The notes below the pieces were generated by a model. The model was given only the letters and a program-made list of their open reading frames with translations, was not told where the DNA came from and did not search any database. Shown here piece by piece: positions 53,768-62,909 of a stretch of DNA of 64,000 bases. The stretch covers positions 37,930-101,929 of the forward strand of contig JAMNXP010000008.1 of the NCBI GenBank assembly GCA_023653095.1, written 5' to 3'. This DNA comes from Bacteroidia bacterium. Lineage in GTDB: Bacteria; Bacteroidota; Bacteroidia; NS11-12g; UBA955. How positions within the stretch are numbered: position 1 is the first letter of the stretch; each line of letters starts with the position of its first letter. Position numbers and translations under genes: made by a program.

Positions 53768-54739
53768 TTGAAACCCATCGATTACATTCGTCGTTGCATA
53801 GAATTAGCAGCCAAAGGCAAGGGTAGGGTGAACCCTAATCCGCTAGTTGGCTGCGTCATAGTTCATAATGACAGAATAATTGCCGAGGGTTGGCACAAGG
53901 CTTTTGGACAAGCACATGCAGAACGCATGGCCATTGATGATTATCTTTTAAAGGGTGGTGATTTAGAAGTTCTAAAAGATTCTGATTTGTATGTAAGTTT
54001 AGAACCTTGTTCCCACTTTGGTAAAACGCCCCCTTGCGCTGATTTATTGGTACAATATCAATTTCGCAAAGTGTATGTGGCTCTCTTAGATCCTAATCCT
54101 TTGGTTTCAGGAATGGGCATTCAGCGTTTGAGAGATTCAGGAATTGAGGTTGAAATGGGTTTGGCAGTTGCAGAGGCTCGCTTACAAAACCGTTTTTTTC
54201 TATGCTATCATGAAAAAAAACGTCCATTTATTGTTTTGAAATGGGCCGAATCATCAGACGGTTTTATTGCTCCACTTTCAAGAGAACGCACTGCCATCTC
54301 AGGGTTGGAATCCCAAAAATACGTGCATGCATTAAGGCAAGAATGCAGCGCCATTCTTGTTGGTCGCACTACAATGTTAGGAGATAAACCGCAATTGACC
54401 GACCGATATTTTGGTGGACCTCAGCCCGTTAAATTTGTGCTTACTTCTTTGACAGAAAAAGGGCCCATTGATGGCTTTCAAGTAGTTCAAAGTGCAGAAG
54501 AATTGATTGAAAAATGCCTAGAACAAGGCTTGAATTCTGTTTTAATTGAAGGCGGTCAACAAACTTTGAATCATTTTTTATCAAGCGGGCTCGTTGATGA
54601 AATACATCTGTTACGAAGTAAATCTATGGTGTTGACATCTGGAATTGAAGGTCCTAAATTCAATTCTTCGCAATTTGAAAAGGGTTTAACCAGCGAAAAT
54701 GATAGTGATTTTATTACGGTTTACAGAAGAATATATTGA
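53768..54739 (+). CDS. ribD: RibD bifunctional riboflavin biosynthesis deaminase/reductase
   Basis: A 323-residue cytosolic enzyme. The N-terminal deaminase has the zinc motifs HAERMAIDD and PCSHFGKTPPCADLL. The C-terminal reductase has FIVLKWAESSDGFIAP, ILVGRTTMLGDKPQLT and VLIEGGQQTLNHFL. It carries out two early steps of riboflavin synthesis: deamination of diaminohydroxyphosphoribosylaminopyrimidine and NADPH reduction of the ribosyl chain. The start is TTG 53768; no ATG is in frame nearby, and the residues after it (IDYIRRCIELAAKGKG) fit the family's normal N-terminus. The next gene starts 4 bases after the stop. Confidence 0.93.
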   Translation: MKPIDYIRRCIELAAKGKGRVNPNPLVGCVIVHNDRIIAEGWHKAFGQAHAERMAIDDYLLKGGDLEVLKDSDLYVSLEPCSHFGKTPPCADLLVQYQFRKVYVALLDPNPLVSGMGIQRLRDSGIEVEMGLAVAEARLQNRFFLCYHEKKRPFIVLKWAESSDGFIAPLSRERTAISGLESQKYVHALRQECSAILVGRTTMLGDKPQLTDRYFGGPQPVKFVLTSLTEKGPIDGFQVVQSAEELIEKCLEQGLNSVLIEGGQQTLNHFLSSGLVDEIHLLRSKSMVLTSGIEGPKFNSSQFEKGLTSENDSDFITVYRRIY

Positions 54740-54743
54740 TTGA

Positions 54744-55670
54744 ATGATAGATCCGAAATTGGGATATTTACTCTTGAGTGTGGCGCTTTCTAGCGGTATT
54801 TTCATGATTTTTAAAGCCGTTGGACGCCTCAAGATAGAGCTCTTTCCGGTGGTCGTAATTAATTATTTGACCTGCTTTTTACTGGGGAACTTATTACTAG
54901 GTTCAGAGCATGTTTTGAATGTGAAGATTATTCAGTTGCCCGGCTTTTTTCCTACAGCATCAATGGGTTTGATTTTTGTGGGGACCTTTGTTTTAATGGG
55001 ACATTCAACGCACAAGGCGGGAGCCTCAATGAGTGCGATGGCCTCAAAAATGAGTGTAGTGATACCCGTGTTGGTTGCTGTGGTTTTCTTGGGTGAGTCT
55101 ATTGGTATTAAAGGAATTGCAGGTGTGATTTTGGCCTTAGTCAGTGTTTATTTGGTGTCTTCAGGTTCTAGTTCTTCTTCTTCCTCTTCTTCTTCTTCTT
55201 CTGCTTCGACTTCTTCTTCGGTTTCACGGGTTAGATTTGACCCAATTTTGCTGTTGGTGTTTATGGGGTCAGGTATGGTAGATACGGGTTTGAATTTGAT
55301 TAAATATGCAGATTTCAAAGGATTTAATAACCTTCAGTTTGCCACAATAACATTTGGTGGGGCGGCGGTTATTGCATTGATGGTTTCTGTTTTTCAGTTA
55401 GATAGGTGGAAATTATTTTTACTTCAAGGGAGTTCAAAGGGTTTGATTTTAGGGGTATTGTTGGGAGCCATAAACTATTTTTCCATTGTGGCCATGTATG
55501 CCGCTATTGATGCTTATGAGGGTAAAACGGGCGTTTTCTTCACTTTGAATAATATTGGAGTTTTACTCCTTACTATTATTTTGGGATATTTCCTTGGCGA
55601 AAAATACAAATCTAAGACCCTTTTTGGGGTAGTTTTTGCGATAATTGCCATTTTGTTGTTGGGATTTTAA
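54744..55670 (+). CDS. DMT/EamA-type transporter with poly-Ser loop
   Basis: A 308-residue integral membrane protein with about ten hydrophobic helices in two halves, typical of the drug/metabolite transporter superfamily; the first half ends VVFLGESIGIKGIAGVILALVSVYLV, a common EamA motif. A cytoplasmic or periplasmic loop at about residues 139-160 consists almost only of serine (SSGSSSSSSSSS) and is encoded by a TCT/TCC microsatellite. Substrate unknown. It follows ribD by 4 bases, so they are probably cotranscribed; a flavin- or nucleotide-related substrate is conceivable but not shown. Confidence 0.8.
   Translation: MIDPKLGYLLLSVALSSGIFMIFKAVGRLKIELFPVVVINYLTCFLLGNLLLGSEHVLNVKIIQLPGFFPTASMGLIFVGTFVLMGHSTHKAGASMSAMASKMSVVIPVLVAVVFLGESIGIKGIAGVILALVSVYLVSSGSSSSSSSSSSSSASTSSSVSRVRFDPILLLVFMGSGMVDTGLNLIKYADFKGFNNLQFATITFGGAAVIALMVSVFQLDRWKLFLLQGSSKGLILGVLLGAINYFSIVAMYAAIDAYEGKTGVFFTLNNIGVLLLTIILGYFLGEKYKSKTLFGVVFAIIAILLLGF
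55158..55222 (+). repeat. TCT/TCC trinucleotide microsatellite inside the transporter gene
   Basis: Repeated TCT codons with a few TCC, AGT, GCT and ACT interruptions encode a serine-rich loop between the two transporter halves. Being a multiple of three, length changes would stay in frame. Strand slippage here would vary loop length rather than switch the gene off. Confidence 0.85.
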
Positions 55671-55680
55671 TGTTGTTTTG

Positions 55681-56286
55681 ATGCTCTTTTCAGATACCTA
55701 TTATGAGATTCAAAATGACGCAGAATCTTCGCTTCGGGAGAAGGGGAGCCGTTTTTTGGCTTACTCTTTTGAGGTGAAGTCAGAGTTGCAAATCAAGGAA
55801 AAATTGCATCAGTTAAAATCTAAGTACCCCGATGCTACTCACCATTGCTATGCATTTGTATTGGGACAAGGCTCTGAAGCCCAACGATTCAATGACGACG
55901 GAGAGCCGTCAGGTTCTGCTGGAAGACCCATTCTAAGAGCCATTTTATCTGCACAATTAACCAATGTTTTGGTAGTGGTTGTAAGGTATTTTGGTGGAAC
56001 TCTTTTAGGTATACCCGGTTTAATAGAAGCCTATGGTGGCGCCGCAAAATTAGTTCTCAGCGATTCTGGGAAAATTGAACGGGTTCAAGAAGAACAATTT
56101 GTTATTAAAACTACATTTGAACACGAACAAGAAATTCACCATTTATTGAGGGGATTTGACGCTCGTATTTTGGATAGGCAGTATAACGATACAATCATAT
56201 ATACCGTTGCCATTAGGAAAACAGAAATTATGCAGTTTGAGTCAAAGGCGGAAAAGGCATATCTACTGGAAGTTCGAGTCGTTTAG
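55681..56286 (+). CDS. yigZ: YigZ/IMPACT-family protein
   Basis: A 201-residue cytosolic protein starting at ATG 55681 (the frame is open 36 bases further upstream). The UPF0029/IMPACT domain is clear: KGSRFLAYSFEVKS, ATHHCYAFVLG, FNDDGEPSGSAGRPIL and VVVVRYFGGTLLGIPGLIEAYGGAA. A C-terminal DUF1949-like domain follows. Family members are linked to translation or ribosome-associated stress; the E. coli homologue was studied structurally but its role is unclear. The last 59 bases overlap the convergent trmB gene. Confidence 0.9.
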   Translation: MLFSDTYYEIQNDAESSLREKGSRFLAYSFEVKSELQIKEKLHQLKSKYPDATHHCYAFVLGQGSEAQRFNDDGEPSGSAGRPILRAILSAQLTNVLVVVVRYFGGTLLGIPGLIEAYGGAAKLVLSDSGKIERVQEEQFVIKTTFEHEQEIHHLLRGFDARILDRQYNDTIIYTVAIRKTEIMQFESKAEKAYLLEVRVV

Positions 56287-56944
56287 ACTCATCACTTTTT
56301 GCATTTCCAATTTGGAATCTGACATATTTGATTTTTTTGCCCTCAGCCAACCAAATTGATTCATAAAAGGTTCGAATTTTCAGGAATTCGGGCACGGGTG
56401 ACATGTTGTAAACATCATCGATGTTTGCTTCGCAGATGAGTTGATCTAAAGTGATTTGCTCCAGCGCCGTTTGATAAAACAAGTCAGAGTCGGTTTTGAT
56501 ATTCATCTTCGCTGTTGAAGGCATGATTTGACGATAAATATTCAAGAATCTTCCACTGATCAATCGTTTAGGGCGTTTGTGTGGTTGAGGATCGGGGAAA
56601 GTAATCCAGGCCTCTGATACCTCATTTGGTGCAAAATATTCGGGTGCTTTGTCAATTTCAATGCGTAAAAATCTGACGTTTTCAATGCCATCTTCCAAGG
56701 CAATTTTAGCGCCCTTCCAAAGGCGGTTACCCTTTATATCAACACCAATGTAATTGATGTTAGCATTCATGCGGGCTAGACCAATGGAGTATTCGCCTTT
56801 GCCACAAGCAAATTCTACCACTATGGGATTAGAATTGCCAAAAATTTCGTGCCAACGTCCGCGGGTTTCATGAGAATAATCGAGGGTGTTGGGGAAGGCA
56901 TCGAATTCGGCGAATTTCTCGAGCTTATTTTTACCTTTGGACAT
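56228..56944 (-). CDS. trmB: TrmB tRNA (guanine-N7-)-methyltransferase
   Basis: A 238-residue SAM-dependent enzyme that methylates G46 in the tRNA variable loop. The SAM motif is VEFACGKGEYSIGLA near residue 45, INYIGVDIKGNRLW follows, and the family motif ITFPDPQPHKRPKRLISGRF is near 115. The Bacteroidota form differs slightly from the usual FPDPWPKKRH. The C-terminal tail overlaps yigZ by 59 bases, convergent. Its start lies 4 bases from the annotated GTG start of aat on the other strand. Confidence 0.93.
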   Translation of the reverse strand: MSKGKNKLEKFAEFDAFPNTLDYSHETRGRWHEIFGNSNPIVVEFACGKGEYSIGLARMNANINYIGVDIKGNRLWKGAKIALEDGIENVRFLRIEIDKAPEYFAPNEVSEAWITFPDPQPHKRPKRLISGRFLNIYRQIMPSTAKMNIKTDSDLFYQTALEQITLDQLICEANIDDVYNMSPVPEFLKIRTFYESIWLAEGKKIKYVRFQIGNAKSDESKRLELPVDMPFPPLTQTA

Positions 56945-56948
56945 TTAG

Positions 56949-57563
56949 GTGCAAAAAAACAATAAATTTAGGAGTTGTCCTACTTTTGCAGTTGTGTTTC
57001 TATCTCCGCAATTATTGATTCAGGCATATCTATCGGGAAGCTTCCCCATGGCTGATCCTGAAGAAAACAACCAGATTTATTGGCATACCCCGCAGATCAG
57101 AGGAATTATACCTTTAGATGATAGATTCAAAGTGTCTAAAAATCTGCGAAGATTGTATAAGAGCAATAAATTTGACCTATTTATAAATCGTGATTTTGAG
57201 GCGGTAATTCGGAAATGCGCTGAATTAAGAAATGATGATACCTGGATTTCGGAAGAAATCATAGATGCATATACGGCACTTCACCACGAAGGATTTGCTC
57301 ATAGTTTCGAAGCATATTTAAATGGTGAACTTGTTGGTGGGCTATACGGCGTGAGCATCAGAAAGGCTTTTTTTGGTGAAAGTATGTTTCACACGGTAAC
57401 CGATGCAAGTAAAGTGGCTTTGGTATTTCTAGTAGAGTTTCTTAGAGAGAAAAACTTCAAGTTGCTGGATACCCAATATTTGAATCCTCACATTGCTCAA
57501 TTTGGAGCTTATGAGATTCCACATCAAGAATATTTGAAACTTTTAGAGCAAGCCATTGAATAA
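56949..57563 (+). CDS. aat: Aat leucyl/phenylalanyl-tRNA-protein transferase
   Basis: A 204-residue protein of the N-end-rule pathway that adds Leu or Phe to N-terminal Arg/Lys proteins. Motifs: AYLSGSFPMADPE, ELVGGLYGVSIRKAFFGESMFH, and LLDTQYLNPHIAQFGAYEIP. The GTG start at 56949 lies only 4 bases from the trmB start, leaving no room for a promoter; a GTG at 56994 gives MFLSPQLLIQAYLSGSFPM, which matches the short N-terminus of related proteins and may be the true start. It may be read from a promoter inside trmB. Confidence 0.9.
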   Translation: MQKNNKFRSCPTFAVVFLSPQLLIQAYLSGSFPMADPEENNQIYWHTPQIRGIIPLDDRFKVSKNLRRLYKSNKFDLFINRDFEAVIRKCAELRNDDTWISEEIIDAYTALHHEGFAHSFEAYLNGELVGGLYGVSIRKAFFGESMFHTVTDASKVALVFLVEFLREKNFKLLDTQYLNPHIAQFGAYEIPHQEYLKLLEQAIE

Positions 57564-57594
57564 AAATGTTGAAATTTGACCAACCTACGGCAGC

Positions 57595-58362
57595 ATGAAA
57601 CTGAACATTGAACATAACTTTAATAGCTACTCTGTTGATCTAACCCAATTTCATTCCTTAGCGCTTGGTTTCGGACCCGAAGCAGACAACCCCAATGCAT
57701 TTTATATTAATCCCGCGCAAATTGTTCCTATACGGGTGGGTGATTTTGTTGGAAGTGTTTCTGAGGGTGGAAGTGCCAACTGTGAGGTAGTTACCTATTG
57801 CGCTCACGGCAATGGTACGCACACGGAGTGTGTTGGACACATTGCTAAGGATAGGGTACATGTTTCAGAATGTAAGTTCAATCCTACCATGCTTGCGCAA
57901 GTCATTAGTGTTGATTTGGTGAATAAAGAGGGTGATTGGGTGGTAGACTCTGAATGCTTAATGAATATCTCGTTTGAATCGGTACCCGCCTTAATTGTGA
58001 GAAGCTTGCCTAATAATTCTGACAAGAAAAACAGGGTATGGAGCGGAAATAATCCACCGTATTTTACTGTTGAAGCCATGAAATTGATTGTGGATGCCGG
58101 ATTTACTCAGCTTTTGACTGATTTTCCATCGGTAGATAGAGAAGAAGATGCCGGGGCCTTGGCCGCACATAGGGTTTGGTGGAACGTTCCTCAAGGTACC
58201 ACAGATTTAGCCCAAGCGAGAATGGATGCTTGTATAACAGAGATGATTTTTGTTTCTGACGCGGTGGTTGATGGTTTGTATTTGCTCCAGCTAATTTTGC
58301 CTAAAATACACTCTGATGCCGTGCCATCCAACCCGCTGTTGTATTCATTGACTGAGAATTAA
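57595..58362 (+). CDS. Cyclase-family metal hydrolase (kynurenine formamidase-like)
   Basis: A 255-residue protein with the cyclase-family metal site HGNGTHTECVGH (pattern HxGTHxD/E...H) near residue 75 and the later DFPSVDREEDAGALAAHRVWW. Relatives bind Zn or Mn and hydrolyse N-formylkynurenine or cyclise polyketides. The residue after GTH is a normal acidic-type position here (THTE). It starts 31 bases after aat and is followed by the GT9 gene. The substrate is not defined, and no tryptophan-degradation genes lie nearby. Confidence 0.85.
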   Translation: MKLNIEHNFNSYSVDLTQFHSLALGFGPEADNPNAFYINPAQIVPIRVGDFVGSVSEGGSANCEVVTYCAHGNGTHTECVGHIAKDRVHVSECKFNPTMLAQVISVDLVNKEGDWVVDSECLMNISFESVPALIVRSLPNNSDKKNRVWSGNNPPYFTVEAMKLIVDAGFTQLLTDFPSVDREEDAGALAAHRVWWNVPQGTTDLAQARMDACITEMIFVSDAVVDGLYLLQLILPKIHSDAVPSNPLLYSLTEN

Positions 58363-58373
58363 TAGAACATTCA

Positions 58374-59405
58374 ATGCAGGAAAAACTTCTTTACGCCATC
58401 AATGCGCTGACTTCACGAATTTATTCAGTGTTGAGCAAAAATCCATCAGAGGCAGAAGTTCATGAGGTGAGAAAGATTGTTTGCGTGAAGTTGGATGAGA
58501 TTGGAGACATGGTGACTGCTTTGCATGTCTTTGATTTGTTGAAAATGAGATTTCCAAATGCTGAAATTACCGTAGTTTGCAAGCCATTTGTGGGCTCATT
58601 GTTGAGCAATAATCCGAGTATAGATCGCATTGTTAATCAATTGAATGAAGGTCTGAATGCAGATGTATGGGTAGAGTTGAGAGGCACGTGGAAAACCTGG
58701 TGGCAATCTTTATTTAGCGGTGCTAAATTTAGAGTAGATAGAGGAAGCATTCGGTTTAAACAAAGGGGTAATCAACCTCATGAAACCCTAACTAATTTTA
58801 GAATTGTTGAACCCTTGTTAGGGCTTGGATTGAACTTGAATTCGGTGAATGCTCAATTGTATTTGAATAAAAATGAGTTGCAAGAGGTTGAGCTAGTTAT
58901 TCAAGAGTTGGGAATCTATGATACTTCAAAGGTTTGTTTGATTCACCCAGGTGGGCGGAGCTTATTGCGTCGTTGGCCCGTTGAGAGGTTTCAAAAAATC
59001 ATTGAGGTATTAGAGGGAAAAGGCTTTAAATGTGTGGTTTTTGGTTCTACTGATGAACGTGATTTGTTAGAGGAGTTCGTTAAACTGAATTCAAAGGCAG
59101 TGATTTGGGAAACCAAAGAATCATTGAGGGTGTTTTACGGGGTTTTGCAAAAGGCCCAACTTTTTATCGGAAATGAAAGCGGACCTTTGCAGTTGGCTGA
59201 TCTAGCCGGTGTTGCTTCTGTTGGACTTTTTGGTCCTGGGGTTGAAAACGTATTTTATCCTCAAGGAGAAAAGGCCCGAGTTATTCATAAGGTATTGCCA
59301 TGCAATCCTTGCGACCAAATTCATTGCGGCAGATTTGACAGTAGATGCATGCTTCAAATCACCACAGATGAAGTGGAAGAGTTAATCTTAGATCTTGCAA
59401 AGTAA
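58374..59405 (+). CDS. Glycosyltransferase family 9 (heptosyltransferase-like)
   Basis: A 343-residue cytosolic GT-B-fold enzyme. Typical motifs: KLDEIGDMVTALHVFDLLK near residue 40 (N-terminal sugar-acceptor half), VCLIHPGGRSLLRRWPVERF near 185, and LFIGNESGPLQLADLAGVASVGLFGP near 265 (nucleotide-sugar site). The tail has cysteines (CNPCDQIHCGRFDSRC), often seen in GT9. It probably transfers a heptose or related sugar in LPS core synthesis. It lies between a hydrolase and rnz, with no other LPS gene nearby. Confidence 0.88.
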   Translation: MQEKLLYAINALTSRIYSVLSKNPSEAEVHEVRKIVCVKLDEIGDMVTALHVFDLLKMRFPNAEITVVCKPFVGSLLSNNPSIDRIVNQLNEGLNADVWVELRGTWKTWWQSLFSGAKFRVDRGSIRFKQRGNQPHETLTNFRIVEPLLGLGLNLNSVNAQLYLNKNELQEVELVIQELGIYDTSKVCLIHPGGRSLLRRWPVERFQKIIEVLEGKGFKCVVFGSTDERDLLEEFVKLNSKAVIWETKESLRVFYGVLQKAQLFIGNESGPLQLADLAGVASVGLFGPGVENVFYPQGEKARVIHKVLPCNPCDQIHCGRFDSRCMLQITTDEVEELILDLAK

Positions 59406-59465
59406 TTGTGGTGATTGGTTAAGCGCAGGCCAATAATTGGTACAGTTTTTGCTTATTTTGAATTT

Positions 59466-60293
59466 ATGCACCAACCTTTTGAAGTAGTGGTTTTGGGTAC
59501 GGCATCAGCCACCCCAACAAGAGATCGGAATCCGAGCTCTCACTATGTTCGATTGGGGAATAATCATATTTTGATTGATTGCGGGGAAGGCACCCAAAAC
59601 CAATTGTTGAAATATGGTCTCAAAATGCATAAAATCAGAACTATTTTGATCACGCATTTACATGGAGATCATTACTTCGGATTACCAGGTTTGTTGTTCT
59701 CAATGGCGTTGAACAATAGGCAGGAGCCAATAACTTTAATTGGGCCTAGTGATTTAAAGAAGTTCATTGAAGATATATTAGCACACGGAAATGGTAGATT
59801 TACCTATGAAATTAATTTTATTTCTACCGAAAACAGGGAAAATGGTGTGATTTTAGACGGTGGTGATTTTCAAGTACACACCGTCAATCTGCAACACCGA
59901 ATTCCATGCACCGGGTTTGTTCTTGAGGAAGTTAAAGTGGGCAGAAATCACCGCGGGAACTACAGAAAATATGCCTACATCTCTGATACAATCTACGATG
60001 AATCTATTGTTCCTTTCATTGAAAACGCTGATTTATTGTATCACGAAGCAACGTTTTTACATGATCGTTTAGATAGGGCAGAACAGACTTTTCATACTAC
60101 GGCACTGCAAGCAGGCAACATTGCTTCGATGGCAAATGCCAAGAAATTGTTGATAGGTCATTTTAGTTCAAGATATACCGATTTGGAGCCTTTGAGAGAT
60201 GAGGCAGGTAGCCAATTTGAATCGGTAGAATTGGCGGTGGAAGGACAAGTTTTTGAGTTGATTCCCGAGCTAACTAAAGTTGGGCAGAATTGA
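59466..60293 (+). CDS. rnz: Ribonuclease Z
   Basis: A 275-residue metallo-beta-lactamase-fold endonuclease from ATG 59466 (a TTG at 59415 is also in frame, but relatives start like MHQPFEVVVLGT). The metal motif is THLHGDHYFGLPG near residue 63; other metal ligands are in NADLLYHEATF and LLIGHFSSRY. It trims the 3' ends of tRNA precursors. It is complete in length and motifs. It is followed by ftsK, with lolA after, a conserved order in Bacteroidota. Confidence 0.92.
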   Translation: MHQPFEVVVLGTASATPTRDRNPSSHYVRLGNNHILIDCGEGTQNQLLKYGLKMHKIRTILITHLHGDHYFGLPGLLFSMALNNRQEPITLIGPSDLKKFIEDILAHGNGRFTYEINFISTENRENGVILDGGDFQVHTVNLQHRIPCTGFVLEEVKVGRNHRGNYRKYAYISDTIYDESIVPFIENADLLYHEATFLHDRLDRAEQTFHTTALQAGNIASMANAKKLLIGHFSSRYTDLEPLRDEAGSQFESVELAVEGQVFELIPELTKVGQN

Positions 60294-60362
60294 ATACACC
60301 TCTTTTTCTGTGTATAAAACCCAATTTTTAATGGCATGTTTCGTTTTACATTCGTAAAACGC

Positions 60363-62885
60363 ATGAGTGCACCCAAGAAAAAAAACGATAAAAAGCAAGT
60401 TTCAGATTTCCTCAAAGATTCGCCCGCTGATAAGTCAGAACGAATTTCCGGTTCAGAAATATTTAGGGCTGCATCTATGAAAAACGAAACCACGCGCAGG
60501 GTACTGGGTTTTTTGTTGTTGGCTTTTTCTTTCATTCTTACCATCAGTTTCGTGTCATTCTTCTTTTCTTGGAAGTCAGATCAAAGCTTTCTAGCTGACG
60601 GCGATTGGGATTTATTCAAAGAAAACCAAGGTGAAGTGGCCAATGTGATGGGTCTCATGGGAGCAAAGCTGGGTTACTTTTTTGTGCACAACGGTTTTGG
60701 GATCGCTGCATTTTTTATACTGCCTTATCTGGTTCTGTCTGGAATGTATTTGCTCCTCGATTACCGCCCGTTTTCTTTGCTTCGAATTCTCATTCACTCC
60801 GTGCTTTTCATGGGATGGTTTTCTCTTTTCTTGGGATTTGCATTCCAGTGGTGGTTTCCACTTTTGGGTGGAACTTTCGGGTATTTTGGTGTACAACAAC
60901 TTCAAAATGGAATTGGAATTGCTGGAACGGTGATCTTTCTAATCACGTTTGCTGTTCTTTATTCATTCATTTTCTTGAATGCCAATCCGTTTGTAAAGTT
61001 GATGCGCAAAACTGAAAATCCCGATTCAAGTCCTGAAATAGAAGAAGAGAATTTAGAAGTTAAACAGACTCCAAAATCTCAGTCTAGCATTTTTGAACCA
61101 CAAATCATTGAAGATGATTTTGAAGATTCTCCGTTTGTAAATGAAGATGAGCCTGTTGCTGATCCCTTCGAAAAAACATCCCCCGAAATAGAAGAACCTG
61201 AAGAGGAAGAGTTTGAAGAGGAAGAACCTGAAGATGAGGTTGAAACTGCTGCTATTCAGCCACAGCCCAAAATTGAAGCATCGTTTAAGATAGAAGATTT
61301 GACTCAAGATGATGAGGAACTATTGGAGGTGAATTTGGCCGATGTTCAAAGTGGAACTGAGTACGGAAGTATTGATAGTGAGTATGATCCGCGCGCTGAT
61401 TTGAGTGGCTATAGATTTCCAACGTTAGATCTTCTGAAGGAATATGACACCAAAAAGCAGGAAATTGACGTCGCTGAAATTGAGCGGAGTAAGAAGCTGA
61501 TTGAAGATACTTTGGGGCACTATAAAATTGGTATTTCTACCATTATGGCATCTGTAGGGCCAACGGTTACACTCTATGAAATTGTGCCTGCTCCCGGGGT
61601 TAAAATATCCAAAATCAAGAACTTGGAAGATGACATCGCTCTGAGTTTGGCGGCATTAGGTATTCGTATAATTGCCCCCATACCGGGTAAAGGTACTATA
61701 GGAATTGAGGTGCCCAATAGAAATCCAGAAGTTGTGCCCATGAGAGCGGTTTTGGCCTCGAAGAAATTTCAGGAGAATGATTTTCAACTTCCAGTTGCCC
61801 TGGGGAAGACCATTTCAAATGAGATTTTTGTGGCCGACTTGGCGAAGATGCCTCACTTGTTGATGGCGGGCGCCACTGGACAAGGTAAATCTGTTGGACT
61901 TAACGCTATTTTAGTGTCGTTGTTATACAAAAAGCACCCCGCATACATCAAGTTTGTACTTGTAGATCCCAAAAAGGTGGAATTAACCTTGTATAACAAG
62001 ATCGAACGACATTTCTTGGCGAAACTTCCTGGCGATGGAGACGCCATCATCACAGACAATCAAAAGGTTATTCATACCCTCAATTCTCTTTGTGTGGAAA
62101 TGGATGATCGCTATAAACTCCTTCAAGATGCCATGGTTAGGAACATAGTTGAGTATAATTCAAAGTTCCTTAAGCGCAAATTGAATCCCCAAAATGGACA
62201 TCGATTTATGCCATACATTGTGGTGGTTATTGACGAGGTGGCAGATTTGATGATGACGGCGGGTAAAGAAATTGAAATTCCTATTGCTCGACTAGCACAA
62301 TTGGCTCGTGCCATTGGTATTCACTTGATTTTGGCAACTCAACGTCCATCGGTAAACGTAATCACGGGTATGATCAAGGCGAACTTTCCGTCTCGAATTG
62401 CCTTTAGGGTAACATCGAAGATTGATTCTCGTACTATTTTGGATGGAAACGGTGCCGATCAATTGATTGGTAAAGGTGATATGCTTTACAGTGGCGGAAA
62501 CGATATGATTCGCTTGCAATGTCCGTTTGTAGACACTCCCGAAGTTGAAGACATTGTTGATTTTATTGGCGAGCAGAGAGCTTATCCAACAGCTTACATA
62601 CTTCCTGAAATTCAAACTGACGAAGGAAAAGGTGGCGGCGGTGATTTTGATTCTAGCGATAGGGATCCGATGTTCGAAGATGCTGCGCGCATCATAGTAC
62701 AGAACCAAGTGGGGAGTACCAGCATGATTCAACGAAAACTCAAAATAGGTTACAATAGGGCGGGTAGATTGATGGACCAATTGGAAGATGCAGGAGTTGT
62801 AGGTCCTAACCTAGGCAGCAAACCTCGTCAGGTAATCATTCCTGATGAAATTGCCTTGGAACAGTTTTTGCAAACTCTTGATTAA
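60363..62885 (+). CDS. ftsK: FtsK/SpoIIIE DNA translocase
   Basis: An 840-residue membrane-anchored ATPase that pumps DNA at the septum. The preferred start is ATG 60363 (MSAPKKK); an ATG at 60336 is also in frame. Four helices lie within the first 200 residues, followed by an acidic linker (PEIEEPEEEEFEEEEPED) and the motor: Walker A GATGQGKSVGLN near 503, Walker B YIVVVIDEVADL near 620, and RPSVNVITGMIKANFPSRIAF. A C-terminal gamma winged helix (SMIQRKLKIGYNRAGRLMDQLE) reads KOPS-like sites. All domains are intact. Confidence 0.95.
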   Translation: MSAPKKKNDKKQVSDFLKDSPADKSERISGSEIFRAASMKNETTRRVLGFLLLAFSFILTISFVSFFFSWKSDQSFLADGDWDLFKENQGEVANVMGLMGAKLGYFFVHNGFGIAAFFILPYLVLSGMYLLLDYRPFSLLRILIHSVLFMGWFSLFLGFAFQWWFPLLGGTFGYFGVQQLQNGIGIAGTVIFLITFAVLYSFIFLNANPFVKLMRKTENPDSSPEIEEENLEVKQTPKSQSSIFEPQIIEDDFEDSPFVNEDEPVADPFEKTSPEIEEPEEEEFEEEEPEDEVETAAIQPQPKIEASFKIEDLTQDDEELLEVNLADVQSGTEYGSIDSEYDPRADLSGYRFPTLDLLKEYDTKKQEIDVAEIERSKKLIEDTLGHYKIGISTIMASVGPTVTLYEIVPAPGVKISKIKNLEDDIALSLAALGIRIIAPIPGKGTIGIEVPNRNPEVVPMRAVLASKKFQENDFQLPVALGKTISNEIFVADLAKMPHLLMAGATGQGKSVGLNAILVSLLYKKHPAYIKFVLVDPKKVELTLYNKIERHFLAKLPGDGDAIITDNQKVIHTLNSLCVEMDDRYKLLQDAMVRNIVEYNSKFLKRKLNPQNGHRFMPYIVVVIDEVADLMMTAGKEIEIPIARLAQLARAIGIHLILATQRPSVNVITGMIKANFPSRIAFRVTSKIDSRTILDGNGADQLIGKGDMLYSGGNDMIRLQCPFVDTPEVEDIVDFIGEQRAYPTAYILPEIQTDEGKGGGGDFDSSDRDPMFEDAARIIVQNQVGSTSMIQRKLKIGYNRAGRLMDQLEDAGVVGPNLGSKPRQVIIPDEIALEQFLQTLD

Positions 62886-62909
62886 GAATTAACTTTGAAC
62901 ACTGAATAT

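Noticed and set aside
54744..55670. Poly-serine run as a sequencing artefact
   Set aside because: The frame stays open on both sides and codon types vary, so it is likely real.
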